A stretch of 64,000 nucleotides of DNA from Microbispora rosea subsp. aerata (GTDB taxonomy: Bacteria > Actinomycetota > Actinomycetes > Streptosporangiales > Streptosporangiaceae), in assembly GCF_014647835.1 (NCBI RefSeq), contig NZ_BMPY01000026.1:42954-106953 (forward strand), given 5' to 3'. The position numbers and the translations under genes were made by a program. Positions 9,959 to 17,932 of the stretch are shown piece after piece. Position 1 is the first letter of the stretch. Each line of letters opens with the position of its first letter. Under the pieces are notes generated by a model. It was not told where the DNA came from and did no database searches. It was given only the letters and a program-made list of their open reading frames with translations.

Positions 9959-10426
9959 GTGACCACGATCGGGCTGCGACCGGCCACAGACGCCGACTAC
10001 GAGTTCTGCTTCCAGTTGCACAAGGCCGCCATGGGCGACGTCGTCGCCGCGATCTGGGGATGGGACGAGCAGGACCAGCGGGACCATCACGCGCACGTGT
10101 TCGACCCCGCGAACACGCGGATCGTCACAGCCGACGGAGCCGACGTCGGCATGCTCAGCGTCGATCACGGCCCCACGGAGATCTACCTGGGCCGGATCGA
10201 GATCCTTCCCGAATATCAGGGACGTGGCATCGGCACCCACCTCATCACCGAGCTCCTGCGTCAAGCCGATCGGCAGGGACACGACCTGGTCTTGGACGTG
10301 CTGGCGGTCAACCACCGCGCTCACGCTCTCTACCGGCGCCTCGGCCTGCGGGACGTCGAACGCCACGGCGACGGCGACATCAAGATCAGGATGCGCTACC
10401 GCGGCCGTACGGACGACCGCGTCTGA
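9959..10426 (+). CDS. GNAT family N-acetyltransferase
   Basis: A 155-residue single-domain acetyltransferase. The acetyl-CoA pyrophosphate loop reads EYQGRGIGTHL (the Q-x-x-G-x-G/A signature), preceded by the beta-4 strand YLGRIEILP and followed by the NHRAHALYRRLGL segment typical of the C-terminal half. It starts at GTG 9959 with a strong ribosome site AAGGAGG at 9948-9954. The substrate cannot be read from sequence; relatives acetylate small amines, antibiotics or protein N-termini. It is divergent from argG and probably has its own promoter in the 148-base gap. Confidence 0.85.
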   Translation: MTTIGLRPATDADYEFCFQLHKAAMGDVVAAIWGWDEQDQRDHHAHVFDPANTRIVTADGADVGMLSVDHGPTEIYLGRIEILPEYQGRGIGTHLITELLRQADRQGHDLVLDVLAVNHRAHALYRRLGLRDVERHGDGDIKIRMRYRGRTDDRV

Positions 10427-10490
10427 CAGATCACGACCCTGCCGTGCGTGGCGTTGCCGTCGCCCCGAAAGGGGCTGGGCGCGCACGGCC

Positions 10491-10640
10491 GGGCGTGACC
10501 TGAAACCTGCCGACCGCGGCGGGGAGATCCACGGCAGCGACGGCCCCGTGAGCCGGGCGGGCGTGACCTGAAACCTGCGACCGCGGCGGGGAGATCACAC
10601 CGCGGCGACGGCCCCGCGAGCCGGGCGGGCGTGACCCGAA
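10491..10640. repeat. 68-bp tandem repeat, about 2.2 copies
   Basis: The unit GCGTGACCTGAAACCTG... occurs at 10493 and 10561 and partly at 10629, a spacing of 68 bases each time, with a few indels and changes. It fills the gap between the convergent GNAT gene and znuB. Confidence 0.75.
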
Positions 10641-10654
10641 CCCCCGCCGTCGCC

Positions 10655-11533
10655 TCAGCCGGCGACCACCGCCGGAGGTCTGCGCGCCCAACCGTTGCGG
10701 GCGCGTACGGCGCCGACGGCACGGCAGGCCAGGTAGATGACGAAGGCGATGGTGGTGACGTACGGGCTGATCGGGATGCCGCCGCCCACCGCGATGAGGA
10801 TGCCGCCGACCACGGACACGACCGCGAACACGACGCTGAGCAGGGGGATCAGGCGAGGGGAGGCGGTCACCCGGGTGGCGGCGGCCGCCGGGGTCACCAC
10901 CAGGGCGAGCACCAGCAGGGCGCCGACGATCTGGATGGTCGTCGCCACGGCGAGGCCCAGCACCAGGGTGAACACGGGCGACAGAGCCCGTACGGGCACG
11001 CCGCGCGCGGCGGCGACGTCGGGATCGAGGCTGGCGAAGGTCAGCGGACGCCAGACGACCGCCAAGACGAGCAGGACGACGACCGACACGCCGATCAGCC
11101 AGGCCGTCTGCGGCGTGTCCACGGCCACGATCTGCCCGGTGAGCAGCCCGAACTTGTTGGCGGCACGGCCCTTGTAGAGCGACAGGAACAGCACGCCCAG
11201 TCCCAGCCCGAACGGCATCAGGACGCCGATGGCGGAGTTGCGGTCCCGGGCGCGCACGCCCAGGACGCCGATGACCGCGGCGGCCAGGACCGATCCCGCG
11301 AGGGAGCCCGCCACCACGTTCACCCCGAGCAGGAGCGCGGCAGCAGCGCCGGCGAAGGACAGCTCGGCGATCCCGTGCACGGCGAAGGCCAGGTCCCGCA
11401 TCAACACGAATGTGCTGATCAGGCCGCCGACCACGCCGAGCACGGCCGCCGCGACGATCGAGTTGGCGACGAGGGCAAGCACCTGCCCGTAGTCGTCGTA
11501 GTTGAAGATCTGGTCCCAGATGCCGCCGCTCAT
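10655..11533 (-). CDS. znuB: Zinc ABC transporter permease
   Basis: Membrane subunit of a high-affinity zinc (or manganese) importer of the ABC-3 family, 292 residues with about eight hydrophobic helices. Family features are the HGIAELSFAGAAAALLLG segment in the first third, PDVAAARGVPV in the cytoplasmic ATPase-contact loop and the VTPAAAATRVT helix. The ATG at 11533 overlaps the stop of znuC. Together with znuC and znuA it forms an operon running left, probably expressed when zinc is scarce because it follows mrf and rpsR2, which share a Zur-type box. Confidence 0.92.
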   Translation of the reverse strand: MSGGIWDQIFNYDDYGQVLALVANSIVAAAVLGVVGGLISTFVLMRDLAFAVHGIAELSFAGAAAALLLGVNVVAGSLAGSVLAAAVIGVLGVRARDRNSAIGVLMPFGLGLGVLFLSLYKGRAANKFGLLTGQIVAVDTPQTAWLIGVSVVVLLVLAVVWRPLTFASLDPDVAAARGVPVRALSPVFTLVLGLAVATTIQIVGALLVLALVVTPAAAATRVTASPRLIPLLSVVFAVVSVVGGILIAVGGGIPISPYVTTIAFVIYLACRAVGAVRARNGWARRPPAVVAG

Positions 11534-12435
11534 GATCGGACGCCTCCGGCGGGATCGGGATGGTACGGAACGGGGGCGCCGGCGACCAGGTAGCGGCCGT
11601 CGGCCCGGATCACCTCGACCCGGCCGCCGTACAGCTCGGACAGGACGGCGGACGTCATCACCTCGTCGGGCGTGCCGACGCGGAACCGGCCCCCGGCGAG
11701 GTACAGCACGCGGTCGGCCAGCGGCAGGACCGGGTTGAGCTCGTGGGTGACGAAGAGGACCGCGGTGCCGTGCGCGCGCCGCCGCCGGTCGAGCAGGTCG
11801 ACGATCGCGTTCTGGTGATGCGGGTCGAGCGACAGGAGCGGCTCGTCGCACAGCAGGATGGCCGGATCGGTGACCAGGGCCTGGGCGATGCGCACCCGCT
11901 GCTGCTCGCCGCCGGACAGCAGGCCGAGCGGCACGTCGGCGTACGCGTGCGCGCCCACCTCGGTCAGCAGCTCGTCGATGCGACGCCGCGGCCCTCTGCC
12001 GCCGAGGGGCGGGCCCCAGCGATGGCCGTCCACGCCGAGCCGCACCAGGTCGCGGGCGCGCAGCGGCACGTGCGGGGCGACGGCGCGCCGCTGGGGGATG
12101 TAGCCGATCAGGCGGCTGCCCCGCCGGGGCGGGCGGCCGTCGATCAGCAGGGACCCGGCCGACAGAGGCAGCCGGCCCAAGACGGCGTGCAGCAGGCTGG
12201 TCTTGCCTGACCCGTTGGGCCCCAGCACGGCGACGAACTCGCCGCGGCGCAGCTCCAGATCCAGCCCGGACCACAGCACGCGCTCACCACGGCGCAGCTC
12301 CGCATCGGTCAAACTCAGGACGACGGGTGTCCCGGAGGCGGCCTCCGGCACCTCGACGTTCGTACGCTCGATCACTGAGGCGCCGTCCGCACCGCGAAAC
12401 GCGCGCGGGGCCTCGCGTGGTGAAACCCGGGTCAT
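11530..12435 (-). CDS. znuC: Zinc ABC transporter ATPase
   Basis: Cytoplasmic ATPase partner of ZnuB, 301 residues. It shows Walker A GPNGSGKTSLL, the signature LSGGEQQRVRIAQAL, Walker B ILLCDEPLLSLD and the switch histidine in FVTHEL. An N-terminal extension of about 40 residues (VSPREAPRAFRGADG) precedes the ABC core and is not part of the fold. ATG 12435 overlaps the znuA stop, and its own stop overlaps the znuB start. Confidence 0.93.
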   Translation of the reverse strand: MTRVSPREAPRAFRGADGASVIERTNVEVPEAASGTPVVLSLTDAELRRGERVLWSGLDLELRRGEFVAVLGPNGSGKTSLLHAVLGRLPLSAGSLLIDGRPPRRGSRLIGYIPQRRAVAPHVPLRARDLVRLGVDGHRWGPPLGGRGPRRRIDELLTEVGAHAYADVPLGLLSGGEQQRVRIAQALVTDPAILLCDEPLLSLDPHHQNAIVDLLDRRRRAHGTAVLFVTHELNPVLPLADRVLYLAGGRFRVGTPDEVMTSAVLSELYGGRVEVIRADGRYLVAGAPVPYHPDPAGGVRS

Positions 12436-13361
12436 CGGCCCAGGGCCTTTCCGAGCGTGTCGAGGGTGGCGGCCATCCAGCCGATGTAGTCCTGCCCCGA
12501 GGGAAGGGTCTCCGTGACCGGGACGACGGGGATGCCGTTGCCGGTCGCCACCTCGCGAACCTTCTCGCTCTCCGGGCCGGCGGTCTGGGAGTTGTAGACC
12601 AGGGCCCGCACCTTCTTGCCGGTGAACAGCGCCAGGGTGTCCCGCAGCACGCGCGGGGAGACGTCGCCGCCCTCCTCGACGGCCTCGCTGAACTCCTCGG
12701 GGGTGGCGTTGGTAAGGCCGCACGCCTCGATCAGGTACAGCGGGAGCGGCTCGGTGATCGCGACGGCGGCGCCCTTCGCGGACTGGGCGATGGACGCCTC
12801 CCGCTCCTCCAGCGGCTTCAGCCGCTGCTTGAAGGCCTCGGCGCCGGCGATGAAGACGGCGGCCCCGGAGGGGTCGGCCTTGCCCAGCGCGGCGGCGATG
12901 GAGTCGGCCAGCCGCGCGACGGACGGGAGGTCGTACCAGACGTGCTCGTTGAGCTCCTCCCCGTCCTGCGCGGTCTTCCCGGAGATCTCGACCGCGTTCA
13001 GCACCTGGGCCGAGGTGTTGCCGGAGGCGTCGCGCATCCGGTCCATGAAGTCGTCGTAACCGCCGCCGTTCTCGATGATCACCTTGGCCTTGGACAGGGC
13101 GAGCTGGTTTTGCGGGTTGGCCTCGTAGGAGTGCGGGTCCTGGTCGGGGCCGGCGATGAACGAGGTCACCGCGACCCTGTCGCCGCCGATCTGCCGGGCG
13201 ATGTCGCCGTACACGTTGGTGGAGGTCACCACGGCGACCGCGCTCGCGGTCGGCTCGGGAGACGCCGTGGGAGAAGACGAGCCGCCGCAGCCGGTCAGCA
13301 GCGCGGAGGCCAGGCCCGCGAGGACGAGCAGGGAGGAACTACGGAGGGAGGAGGGGGTCAC
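12432..13361 (-). CDS. znuA: Zinc-binding lipoprotein of the ABC importer
   Basis: Extracytoplasmic metal-binding protein, 309 residues, of the cluster A-I (ZnuA/PsaA) family. It starts at GTG 13361 behind AAGGA. The signal sequence ends in the lipobox LLTGC, so it is lipid-anchored. Metal-ligand segments are visible: DPHSYEANP, ELNEHVWYDLP, and an acidic ligand region near the C-terminal TLPSGQDYIGWM. The His-rich loop of many zinc-specific proteins is short or absent, so manganese cannot be excluded from sequence alone, but the zinc-responsive neighbourhood favours zinc. Confidence 0.92.
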   Translation of the reverse strand: MTPSSLRSSSLLVLAGLASALLTGCGGSSSPTASPEPTASAVAVVTSTNVYGDIARQIGGDRVAVTSFIAGPDQDPHSYEANPQNQLALSKAKVIIENGGGYDDFMDRMRDASGNTSAQVLNAVEISGKTAQDGEELNEHVWYDLPSVARLADSIAAALGKADPSGAAVFIAGAEAFKQRLKPLEEREASIAQSAKGAAVAITEPLPLYLIEACGLTNATPEEFSEAVEEGGDVSPRVLRDTLALFTGKKVRALVYNSQTAGPESEKVREVATGNGIPVVPVTETLPSGQDYIGWMAATLDTLGKALGR

Positions 13362-13469
13362 GTCGATCCTTGGAGATAGATGGTCTTCATTCGAGCGGGA
13401 CGGGGGTCTTCCCGGTCGGCGGACGTCGCCAAGGGACGGCCGACGTCCGACGGCACCGTCCGCCGCGCC

Positions 13470-13523
13470 GATCGGGAACGCCGTACCGATCGGAAACGCG
13501 GCGTCGATCGGGAGCGCCGCGTC
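13470..13523. repeat. Three 18-bp tandem units upstream of znuA
   Basis: GATCGGGAACGCCGTACC and two close variants follow each other at 13470, 13488 and 13506, ending just at the rpsR2 stop. The 164-base gap between rpsR2 and znuA shows no second Zur-type box, so znuACB may be read from the upstream promoter. Confidence 0.7.
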
Positions 13524-13525
13524 GT

Positions 13526-13753
13526 TCAGGAGCGCGGCCGGGAGGCGTACGGAAGCAGCGCCATCTCGCGGGCGTTCTTGACGGCCCGGGCGATCTGGCG
13601 TTGCTGCTGCACGGTGACGCCGGTGACGCGGCGGCTGCGGATCTTGCCGCGGTCGGAGATGAACTTCCGCAGCAGATCGGTGTCCTTGTAGTCGATGTAG
13701 CTCACCCCGCGCAGCGGGTTGCTCTTCCCGCGAAGGGCGCGGCGAGGATTCAT
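13526..13753 (-). CDS. rpsR: Ribosomal protein S18, zinc-independent paralogue
   Basis: Small-subunit protein of 75 residues. The core reads [22 protein letters not shown], then [26 protein letters not shown], a textbook S18. It lacks the cysteines that S18 of the C+ type uses to bind zinc, so it is the C- form used when zinc is scarce. The ATG at 13753 overlaps the mrf stop. Confidence 0.95.
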   Translation of the reverse strand: MNPRRALRGKSNPLRGVSYIDYKDTDLLRKFISDRGKIRSRRVTGVTVQQQRQIARAVKNAREMALLPYASRPRS

Positions 13754-14889
13754 GCGATCTCCTTGATGTCGAGGATGTGGGCGAAGGGGTCGTCGTAGCC
13801 GGCCCACGCGTCGGAGCCCGCCAGGGCCTCCTCCTCGGTGAGCAGACAGGAGTCGAGCAGGCGGTGGAAGTGCTCCCGGTCGAGGTCGGGCCCGGTGAAC
13901 ACCAGGTGCTGGACGCGGTCGCCGGTGATGTGGTCCCAGTCGAGGCCGGCGGCCGCGCGGCGGGCGGGCGAGACCATGTCCCAGGCGGCCTCCGGCAGCG
14001 CGGCCAGCCACGGGCCGGCGTCCTCGACCGACACGACGCCGGCGACCGCGTCCCAGGCGAGCATCCGATTCGGCCTGTTGGCCAGCCAGAACCGCCCGCG
14101 TGAGCGGACCGATCGGGTGACCAGCTCGTCCACGGCCTCGAACAGACGGGCGGGGTGCAGCGGGCGCAGCCGGCGCCAGACGACCGTGGTGATCTCGTCG
14201 GTCTTCGCATCGCAGGGAAGCCGGGCGGTGGCGGGGTCGACGCGTTCGCCCAGTTCCCGCGAGCACAGCCGGGCGCCGGTCACGTCCGGCAGCGACTCGG
14301 CGAAAACCGGGGTGCAGGGCGCGAGGTGGGCGAGCACGGCGCGGGAGAGCTCCACGTCCTCTTCGTCACCGCCGTGCAAGGCCAGGGCGGTCGCGTACTC
14401 GATCTGCCGGGTCAGGACCTCCGCGAGATAGCGCTGGTCAACGGCCGCGGCCCGCAGGCCGGCCTCGGCCAGGCGGTCGCCGCGGGTGATGTCGACGGGC
14501 ATGTGCTCGGCGTGCAGCGCGGTCAGCACGCAGGTCAGCCGCAGGATGTCGTGGGCCTCCTCGCAGTCGAGAGCCTCGGCGACCGAGCGCGGCTCGACCG
14601 AGTCCCACAGATCGACCACGAGCAGCGACGCGGTGGCGGCGTGCCGCACCAGCTGAGGCAGCAGGTCCTCCCGGACGGTGCAGGTGACACAGCCGTGCGC
14701 GAGCCGTACGTCGGCCAGATCGAGCACGGCGGAGGCGTCGCGCACCACGCGCTCCACCCGGCCGGTGGTCACCTCCCGCAGATCGTGGTGAACGGCGACG
14801 GAGCCGGGATGGTCGCGCAGAAGACGATCGACGACGGCTGAGCGAGCAGCGCCGTGCAGGCCCGCGACCAGGACGACGGGGGTGGACAT
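13750..14889 (-). CDS. mrf: MRF-type CobW/COG0523 protein (ribosome hibernation factor recruiter)
   Basis: A 379-residue member of the CobW/COG0523 group. In mycobacteria the equivalent gene, next to the C- ribosomal genes, encodes Mrf, which recruits hibernation factor MPY to zinc-free ribosomes. The P-loop is degenerate: AGLHGAARS at residues 9-17 stands where GxxGxGKT is expected, with Arg16 in place of the catalytic lysine. The usual CxCC metal motif is GCVTC (Cys67 and Cys70). The C-terminal CobW domain is present ([22 protein letters not shown] in two parts). ATG 14889 has GGAGG upstream. Position between the Zur-type box and rpsR2 supports the MRF assignment. Whether it still binds GTP is doubtful. 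Confidence 0.85.
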   Translation of the reverse strand: MSTPVVLVAGLHGAARSAVVDRLLRDHPGSVAVHHDLREVTTGRVERVVRDASAVLDLADVRLAHGCVTCTVREDLLPQLVRHAATASLLVVDLWDSVEPRSVAEALDCEEAHDILRLTCVLTALHAEHMPVDITRGDRLAEAGLRAAAVDQRYLAEVLTRQIEYATALALHGGDEEDVELSRAVLAHLAPCTPVFAESLPDVTGARLCSRELGERVDPATARLPCDAKTDEITTVVWRRLRPLHPARLFEAVDELVTRSVRSRGRFWLANRPNRMLAWDAVAGVVSVEDAGPWLAALPEAAWDMVSPARRAAAGLDWDHITGDRVQHLVFTGPDLDREHFHRLLDSCLLTEEEALAGSDAWAGYDDPFAHILDIKEIA

Positions 14890-14909
14890 GAGGGCCTCCG
14901 GATGGCCGG

Positions 14910-14936
14910 GAATGGAAATGATTATCGTTATCATTA
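14910..14936. promoter_or_regulatory. Zur-type box in the divergent mrf / rpmG promoter
   Basis: The sequence AATGATTATCGTTATCATT (14918-14936) is an AT-rich inverted repeat, AATGAT-N7-ATCATT, with the shape of actinobacterial Zur operators (TGAnAATnATTnTCA type). It lies 30 bases upstream of mrf and 30 bases upstream of rpmG, so one site can repress both directions when zinc is plentiful. Assignment to Zur rests on this and on the zinc-related genes on both sides. Confidence 0.8.
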
Positions 14937-14966
14937 CACAGACCGACGACGAGACAGGAGCGGCCC

Positions 14967-15131
14967 ATGGCCAGAAACGAGCTACGCCCCGTGGTCAAGC
15001 TGCGATCGAGCGCGGGGACCGGCTACACGTACGTGACCCGCAAGAACCGCCGTAACGACCCCGGCAGGCTCACGCTCCGCAAGTACGACCCGATCATCCG
15101 CAGGCACGTCGCCTTCCGGGAGGAACGATGA
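14967..15131 (+). CDS. rpmG: Ribosomal protein L33, zinc-independent paralogue
   Basis: A 54-residue large-subunit protein, [20 protein letters not shown] at the start and [16 protein letters not shown] at the end, which is a clear L33. The cysteine pairs of the zinc-binding form are absent. First gene rightward from the Zur-type box; its TGA overlaps the ATG of the L31 gene. Confidence 0.95.
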   Translation: MARNELRPVVKLRSSAGTGYTYVTRKNRRNDPGRLTLRKYDPIIRRHVAFREER

Positions 15132-15373
15132 AAAAGGGCATCCACCCCGACTATCACCCGGTCGTCTTCCGCGACCCGGGCGCCGGGTTCGCCTTCCTCA
15201 CCCGCTCGACCATCAGCGGCGACAAGACGATCGAGTGGGAGGACGGCAACACCTACCCGGTGGTGGACGTCGACGTCTCCTCGGCGAGCCACCCCTTCTA
15301 CACCGGGCGCAGCCGAGTGCTCGACACCGCCGGCCGGGTCGAGCGGTTCAACCAGCGTTACGGGAGGGCCTGA
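15128..15373 (+). CDS. rpmE2: Ribosomal protein L31 type B (zinc-independent)
   Basis: An 81-residue type B L31: [16 protein letters not shown] at the N-terminus, then [20 protein letters not shown] and [10 protein letters not shown] at the end. Type B proteins lack the CxxC of type A and replace it in zinc starvation. The start overlaps the rpmG stop and the stop overlaps the rpmB start. Confidence 0.97.
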   Translation: MKKGIHPDYHPVVFRDPGAGFAFLTRSTISGDKTIEWEDGNTYPVVDVDVSSASHPFYTGRSRVLDTAGRVERFNQRYGRA

Positions 15374-15609
15374 TGTCCGCGCGCTGCCGGCTCACGGGAG
15401 CCGCGCCGGTCTTCGGCAACCGCGTCTCCCACTCCCACCGGCGCACCCGCCGGCGGTGGAACCCCAACATTCAGCACCGGCGCTACTGGCTGCCCAGCGA
15501 GAACCGCCACGTACGGCTCACGCTCAGCACTCAGGCGATCAAAACCATCGACAAGATCGGCATCGAGGCCGCGGTCGCCCGGATCCGAGCCCGGGGAGAG
15601 AAGATCTGA
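15373..15609 (+). CDS. rpmB: Ribosomal protein L28, zinc-independent paralogue
   Basis: A 78-residue L28: [20 protein letters not shown], then [12 protein letters not shown] and [15 protein letters not shown]. Only one of the four cysteines of the zinc-binding form remains (Cys5), so it is the C- type. ATG 15373 overlaps the previous TGA; its stop overlaps the rpsN start. Confidence 0.96.
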   Translation: MSARCRLTGAAPVFGNRVSHSHRRTRRRWNPNIQHRRYWLPSENRHVRLTLSTQAIKTIDKIGIEAAVARIRARGEKI

Positions 15610-15908
15610 TGGCCGGCAAGGGCAAGATCGCCGCCAACGAGAGGCGCAAGGCCGTGGTCGCCCGCTACGCGGAGCGGCGTGCGGAACTGAAGAGGATCGT
15701 ACGCACCGGCACTCCGGAGGAACGGGCGGCGGCCGTACGCGAGCTGGCGCGCCAGCCGCGGGACGCGAGCGCGACACGAGTGCGCAACCGTGATTCCGTC
15801 GACGGCCGCCCACGTGGTTATCTGCGCACGTTCGGGCTGTCCCGGATCCGGTTCCGTCAGATGGCCCATCGGGGCGAGCTGCCGGGCGTGACGAAAGCGA
15901 GCTGGTGA
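15609..15908 (+). CDS. rpsN: Ribosomal protein S14, zinc-independent paralogue
   Basis: A 99-residue S14 of the long, cysteine-free type: [19 protein letters not shown] near the start and [20 protein letters not shown] near the end. The short zinc-binding S14 has two CxxC pairs; none are present here. Overlaps the rpmB stop by ATGA-type coupling. Confidence 0.97.
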   Translation: MAGKGKIAANERRKAVVARYAERRAELKRIVRTGTPEERAAAVRELARQPRDASATRVRNRDSVDGRPRGYLRTFGLSRIRFRQMAHRGELPGVTKASW

Positions 15909-15910
15909 TC

Positions 15911-16078
15911 ATGGCCGTGCCCAAGCGCAGAACCTCGCGCAGCAACACCCGGCACCGCCGCAGCCGGTGGAAGGCGACTCCCCCCGACCTGGTGCCGATC
16001 ACCGTGAACGGACGCGAACTCCTGGTGCCCCGCCGGTTGGTCCGCGCCTACCAGCGCGGCCTCATCGTCCCCGGCTGA
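15911..16078 (+). CDS. rpmF: Ribosomal protein L32, zinc-independent paralogue
   Basis: A small gene of 55 codons, two bases after rpsN. The product begins [20 protein letters not shown], the conserved L32 start, and lacks the CxxC/CxxC zinc ribbon of the usual L32. Its end, [13 protein letters not shown], differs from the C+ form. It closes the rightward half of the zinc-starvation block. Confidence 0.92.
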   Translation: MAVPKRRTSRSNTRHRRSRWKATPPDLVPITVNGRELLVPRRLVRAYQRGLIVPG

Positions 16079-16563
16079 ACGATCGAGTCCAAGGGTCACC
16101 TGCGGAGACAGGGCGAGGGTCCGAGATCTACGGGTGGCGAAAGACCGCAGCGCCCTCGCCGCCGCGCTCCAGAAGAACGACGAGGCGGTGGAGACCCGGC
16201 CGGATCTCGCGCCCGCGTCCCGAGCGCGGCATCGCGCCCGCCCTCAGTGACGCCGAAACCGGCGAGCATCCGGATCATGTGCAGGACCAGGCCGGACGCC
16301 TTGCGCAGGCGCTTGTCGCAGCCGGACCGGCCGGGCAGGCAGGGGAACGCGCCCCTCGATTCGGTCCGGGCGCAGCGCAGCCGGCGCCCATCCGGAGGTC
16401 ATGACCCTGCCGGGGGCTGGGGCGAAGCGCGCGCGGATGGTTCGGCGGGCGGGTCGCCGCACCGCGATCACGCGGCCGTCGCCGGAGCGACCGCGCACAC
16501 CTGCGCACCCGGACACCGGCATAGCGGGAAACCGTGACACCGGAAACACCTGGAGCACCCGAG
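16079..16563. other. Gap without a recognisable gene
   Basis: About 485 bases between rpmF and the terminator of the SARP gene. Frames on both strands are open by chance because of the GC content, but none has a credible start, ribosome site or known motif. Confidence 0.5.
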
Positions 16564-16597
16564 GGGCAGTCCCCGCACGATGTGGCGGGGACTGCCC
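16564..16597 (-). terminator. Strong hairpin downstream of the SARP gene
   Basis: GGGCAGTCCCCGC at 16564-16576 pairs perfectly with GCGGGGACTGCCC at 16585-16597 across an 8-base loop. It lies 67 bases after the stop of the minus-strand regulator. There is no T-run. Confidence 0.7.
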
Positions 16598-16663
16598 ATT
16601 CGCGTGCCCGCGCTCACGCACCGATCCGGGTGACCGCCGGAAGGCGCGCCGCACGGTGATCGC

Positions 16664-17449
16664 TCATTGCGCGAGGGCGAGGTTGCCGAGCCGGAGGATC
16701 TCGGCGTCGTGCCGCAGGATCGCCTCGTGCATGAGACGCATCCCGGGGGACGGGTCGCTGCCGAGTTCGTCCCTGATCGTCTTGCGCGCCTGCTCGTACG
16801 TCGAGAGCGCGCCGCTGGTGTCGCCCACCAGATATTGCGCGCGGATCAGGGCGCTCCAGGCGCGCTCGCGCAGCGGGTTGTCGGACAGAAGCCACCGGAG
16901 CGCCTCGATCGCCTCCGGGAACGCGCCGAGGGCGATCTGGACGTCGGCCAGGTCCTCGATCGTGGCCATGTGCTGCTCGTCGAGGATGCCGAGGCGGTGG
17001 TCGAGATACTCGGATGTGCGTACGTCGACGCCGGCCGGCCCCCGCCACAGGGCGAGCGCCTCGCGCAGAAGCTCGGCCGCGGTGCAGAGGTCGCCCTGGG
17101 ACAGGGCCGCCCTGCCTTTCCGCGACAGCATGGCGAACTGCATGGCGTCGAGCTCTCCGGACCGTATATCGAGCGAATAGAGCATCTTGCTGTGCGTGAC
17201 GACACGGCCTCTGAGTTCCGGGCTGATTTTGGCCAGCGCACGCCGCAGGGCGGCTACGTGCGTGCGCAGATTCGATTCAGGGTTACGCGTCGGCCGGTCC
17301 CAGAGCGCTTCGATCAGCTGTCGTGCGGGCACCGGGTGCTGACAGTCGAGTAGTAGAGCCGTGAGAAGTTCGCGTGTTTTACGAGGGCCGGGCGACCATG
17401 AAGAGTTGCCGTGGGTGACGGTGACCGGTCCAAGGACGCGAAACATCAT
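16664..17449 (-). CDS. SARP-type transcriptional activator (BTAD family)
   Basis: A 261-residue pathway-specific activator of the AfsR/SARP type. The N-terminal winged helix is at residues about 5-95 (FRVLGPVTV, RKTRELLTALLLD, NLRTHVAALRRAL). The bacterial transcriptional activation domain follows at about 100-250, with ALALWRGPAGVDV, LGAFPEAIEALRWLLSDNPL and DELGSDPSPGMRLMHEAIL. There is no ATPase or TPR extension, so it is a small SARP. It is transcribed away from the PKS gene, with a 480-base gap between them, and is the only regulator in the cluster. It most likely activates the biosynthetic genes to its right. Confidence 0.9.
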   Translation of the reverse strand: MMFRVLGPVTVTHGNSSWSPGPRKTRELLTALLLDCQHPVPARQLIEALWDRPTRNPESNLRTHVAALRRALAKISPELRGRVVTHSKMLYSLDIRSGELDAMQFAMLSRKGRAALSQGDLCTAAELLREALALWRGPAGVDVRTSEYLDHRLGILDEQHMATIEDLADVQIALGAFPEAIEALRWLLSDNPLRERAWSALIRAQYLVGDTSGALSTYEQARKTIRDELGSDPSPGMRLMHEAILRHDAEILRLGNLALAQ

Positions 17450-17932
17450 GACATCCCCCCGAGGACTCCTCGTTTCCGATTCACTTCGCTCCGCATCGAA
17501 TCTTCGCCTTGACCGACTGTAATCTCAAGACTGACTCTCGATTCTCTCAAATGCTGATACGGCCGCCTCGGCCTGTCGCGACAAGGGTCGCGGGCGGTGA
17601 CCGCGACACCCCGCAAAGTGAATAAGGCGCGTCCGAAGTGCCGGTTTTTGATTTCCGAGTCGAAGTCCCGGGGGGAGCGGAATCGAGTTTCCGGGTGACC
17701 GGTTCGCAGCCGTCCGCTCGACGGGCCGGAATGCGGCCCGTTTCCGCTGCTCGCGAATGATATGGCGGTTCGGGCCCGTGGTTCCTGTGCAGTTTGTGTG
17801 CGCGTTCTGGGCGGAGCCTGTGCGGAGCGCTCCGTAGCCTCTCATAGTGGCGCAAGACCGGCCCCGTGATTCACGTGCACGGGTGCCCATGCCCGTATGA
17901 CGCGGTTTCGTTTCATCCGGAGGGGGCATTTG
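17450..17932. promoter_or_regulatory. Long divergent promoter region between SARP and PKS genes
   Basis: No gene is visible in these 480 bases. The region is less GC-rich than its surroundings near 17490-17560 and 17750-17790 and must hold both promoters. Two TCGA-containing elements, GAGTCGAAGTCCC and GAATCGAGTTTCC, lie 23 bases apart at 17658 and 17681. They resemble the direct repeats SARPs bind, but the spacing is not the usual 11 or 22. Confidence 0.4.

Noticed and set aside
12432-14210. Open frame that would join ZnuA to an upstream extension
   Set aside because: The extension covers the repeat region and the rpsR2 and mrf genes. A GTG at 13361 with AAGGA and a lipobox signal sequence sets the real start.
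17658-17695. Possible SARP-binding direct repeat before the PKS gene
   Set aside because: Only two TCGA elements 23 bases apart, not the 11- or 22-base spacing usual for SARPs; too weak to report as an operator.
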